A DNA stretch of 64,000 nucleotides. It comes from Ohtaekwangia kribbensis. GTDB lineage: Bacteria; Bacteroidota; Bacteroidia; Cytophagales; Cyclobacteriaceae. A model generated the notes under the pieces. It was not told where the DNA came from, did no database searches, and was given only the letters and a program-made list of their open reading frames with translations. The translations under genes were made by a program, and so were the position numbers. The DNA lies in contig NZ_JBHTKA010000001.1 of the NCBI RefSeq assembly GCF_042676245.1, positions 620,001 to 684,000 on the forward strand. Direction: 5' to 3'. Position 1 is the first letter of the stretch; each line of letters starts with the position of its first letter. Below are positions 63,301-64,000 of this stretch, piece after piece.

Positions 63301-63663
63301 CGCTGGACAGTTCCCGGTGATGAGAACACTACTAACGTTCCGGTTATACTCGATCGCCAGGTTATCAACGGCACCAATCCCGATTACCTGAGCGCCTACG
63401 ACCTCTATAACAAAAGTACCGTGCGTGTAGCGAACGGTGACTATATACGTTTAAAGAGTGTACGCCTCAGCTATAACTTCCCGGGTTCGATCGTGCGTAA
63501 GATCGGAGCCAGCACTGCGCAGATCTCCATTGAAGGACAGAACCTCGCGCTGCTATACTCTGATAAAAAACTCAACGGACAAGATCCGGAGTTCTTTTCT
63601 TCCGGTGGTGTTGCGTTACCGCAGCCTCGCCTGATCACAGCTTCTGTTGCTTTAGGATTTTAA
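60352..63663 (+). CDS. SusC/RagA-family TonB-linked outer-membrane transporter
   Basis: 1103 residues. Signal peptide MGRFLLLLLPCLFIVLQAQA. A carboxypeptidase-D-like regulatory domain (GIRVTGKVTSAKDGTELPGV, to about residue 105) is followed by the TonB-box region (ELEEVVITGF) and the plug: DASQMLEGRVAGVTVDN, then KIRIRGNTSINGDTQPLMVV and DGVILED, the SusC signature. The rest is a 22-stranded barrel ending in a terminal aromatic (ITASVALGF). With its SusD partner it forms the pedal-bin complex that imports glycans or peptides through TonB energy. It comes directly before the SusD-like gene. The ligand cannot be told from sequence. Confidence 0.95.
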   Translation: MGRFLLLLLPCLFIVLQAQAQGIRVTGKVTSAKDGTELPGVSVRIKNTTRGTITDVNGGFEILTESPGDSIQFSFIGFVPQTVYAGQRSVINVALEVETTELEEVVITGFQEVEKKLFTGSAVNVKMSDIRTSGMTDASQMLEGRVAGVTVDNVSGTFGTSPKIRIRGNTSINGDTQPLMVVDGVILEDLNALTADDIITGNANTLTASSIAGLNPDDIESQQILKDASATALYGTRAKNGVIVITTKRGKSGQTKVNYSGNFSIHLRPTYSQYDILNSVDEMSVYREMYEKGLIDITTSVRAQNYGAMGKMFTEISEKEIPWGPDGTLNEDFLHQYETANTDWFDVLFRNSLQQQHSISLTSGTEKHNSYYSISYLHDNGQTIADNVKRYVGTAKNSFQFSKNFSLDLKLTANYRDQKVPGTQNRDFDPITGRYKRDFDINPLSYALNTARSIRPYNSDGSREYFRRNYAPFNILEELELNYININVADLSTQADITYNIRENITFRSTLQGRYATTKREHVIHERSNQAEAYRADDTQYIQDANPLLYRDPDDPAAQPKVVLPEGGFNNVNEDELKNFYIRNSIDWSHTINQIHAINVLAGQEIKYTNRMSRRADGIGVVYENGGIVNTDPNMIDFLNSQGISIYALGTDRERFAGLFLNGAYSFKEKYIFNGTVRYDGSNRLGKSKSARYLPTWNVSGAWNLHKETFIDFSFFTNLKLRATYGLSANLGPNTSALLNIRSGVTLRPTDVETYLYIQDLENSDLTWEKLKEFNVGLDFGILDNDVTGTIDAYRRNSYDLIGLLQTSGVGGNAFKNGNYADMESQGIEFSINTVNLRWQDFTWATSFNIGYTHDKITRLDFNPRIGDAIVQGGAAVLGGPRRGLFSTRFAGLDSRGIPTFFDGSGEVVYNFDLQDRDNLTSILKYEGAAEPRGAGGFSNIFNYKGFSLNVFFSFKFDYKIRLDDAFSPRYTDFNSLSKSFVNRWTVPGDENTTNVPVILDRQVINGTNPDYLSAYDLYNKSTVRVANGDYIRLKSVRLSYNFPGSIVRKIGASTAQISIEGQNLALLYSDKKLNGQDPEFFSSGGVALPQPRLITASVALGF

Positions 63664-63680
63664 TCAAGGATATATAGTAT

Positions 63681-64000
63681 ATGAACAAATCCTTCTTTAC
63701 AAAAATCAGTATACTGATAACCGGCATTGTTATTCTGACGGGATGCGATAATTACCTCGAAGAAAATCCGGATAACCGCGTAGAGCTGAACACGCCTGAA
63801 AAGGCTGCCCAGCTTCTTACCAATGCATACTCCAGTGCTGCCTATACCTTTACCGAGTGGATGGGCGATAATGTTACCTTTACCACGGGCACTACCAAAC
63901 TAACGGAGCACGTTCAGCTCTATGAATGGGAAGAAGTTACCAGTATAAACCAGGATACACCGAGCAACTTCTGGACCTCTACCTACGATGCTATTGCACA
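63681..64000 (+). CDS. SusD/RagB-family lipoprotein (5' part)
   Basis: The gene starts 17 bases after the SusC stop and runs off the window. The peptide opens MNKSFFTKISILITGIVILT with the lipidated Cys22 in LTGC, then the family start DNYLEENPDNRVELNTPEKA and LLTNAYSSAAY. This is the usual SusD opening, where a tetratricopeptide-like fold follows. It is the surface lid that binds the ligand over the SusC barrel. The reading remains open to the last base. Confidence 0.92.
   Translation, partial: MNKSFFTKISILITGIVILTGCDNYLEENPDNRVELNTPEKAAQLLTNAYSSAAYTFTEWMGDNVTFTTGTTKLTEHVQLYEWEEVTSINQDTPSNFWTSTYDAIA

Noticed and set aside
1..64000. CRISPR arrays, tRNA or rRNA genes
   Set aside because: I looked for regularly spaced identical repeats of 25-40 bases, for tRNA TTCGA-type arms with acceptor pairing and for conserved rRNA words, and saw none. 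A covariance search could still find a missed small RNA.

Overview
The window is a chromosomal segment of a Bacteroidota bacterium, most likely a member of the Cytophagales. The evidence is a SusC/SusD pair at the right edge, a type IX secretion (T9SS) C-terminal sorting domain, SprB-like and PKD repeats, Bacteroidota-style promoter boxes (TTG, about 19 nt, TAnnTTTG), no consistent Shine-Dalgarno sequences, and an S24-repressor/DinB/RecQ/DnaE damage-response set instead of a classical LexA regulon. Core genes look moderately GC-rich. The stretches at about 1.2-7.7 kb and 9.3-15.0 kb look more AT-rich by eye and read as accessory DNA.

Left part (1-9.2 kb): the C-terminus of HemF, a VOC-fold protein, then a run of small plus-strand genes at 1.2-7.7 kb. 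Two of these look like immunity proteins (SUKH/SMI1-KNR4 and MafI), one is a DUF6624 secreted protein, and the rest are small membrane or unknown proteins. Between them lie six same-strand copies (four near complete) of a roughly 128-bp repeat that folds into three hairpins with compensatory base changes. This looks like an array of mobile gene cassettes or orphan immunity genes. Two minus-strand hypothetical genes and further small repeats follow.

9.3-16.4 kb: an XRE regulator precedes four overlapping genes: a protein with two GHKL ATPase modules, a receiver-domain protein, an unknown protein and an N6-adenine DNA methyltransferase. This is a candidate defence or epigenetic island. An IS256-family insertion sequence sits directly behind it.

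16.4-23.3 kb: small hypothetical genes, tandem TonB-C-like secreted proteins, a frameshifted gene, and a minus-strand trio of a caspase-like protease, a small secreted or lipoprotein-like protein and a HEXXH (DUF4157-like) protein.

23.4-31.9 kb: a damage-response cluster of S24 repressor, divergent DinB, 2'-5' RNA ligase-like protein, RecQ and DnaE-type polymerase, with operator-like inverted repeats in the divergent gap.

32.3-42.0 kb: MscL, a seven-PAS histidine kinase with a CheY-like partner, a CCA-adding-type nucleotidyltransferase, and a lipoprotein / PKD lipoprotein / beta-barrel set.

42.0-58.8 kb: the most striking locus, a minus-strand five-gene operon. It runs from a 1522-aa beta-rich exported protein through an FN3 protein, a SprB-repeat protein with a T9SS sorting domain, and an 1849-aa protein to a cytosolic beta-propeller-like protein. 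The 1849-aa protein has an internal zincin and a C-terminal PD-(D/E)XK nuclease-like domain. I infer a T9SS-linked polymorphic toxin with its immunity gene. The right edge carries an aldo/keto reductase and a SusC/SusD nutrient-uptake pair.
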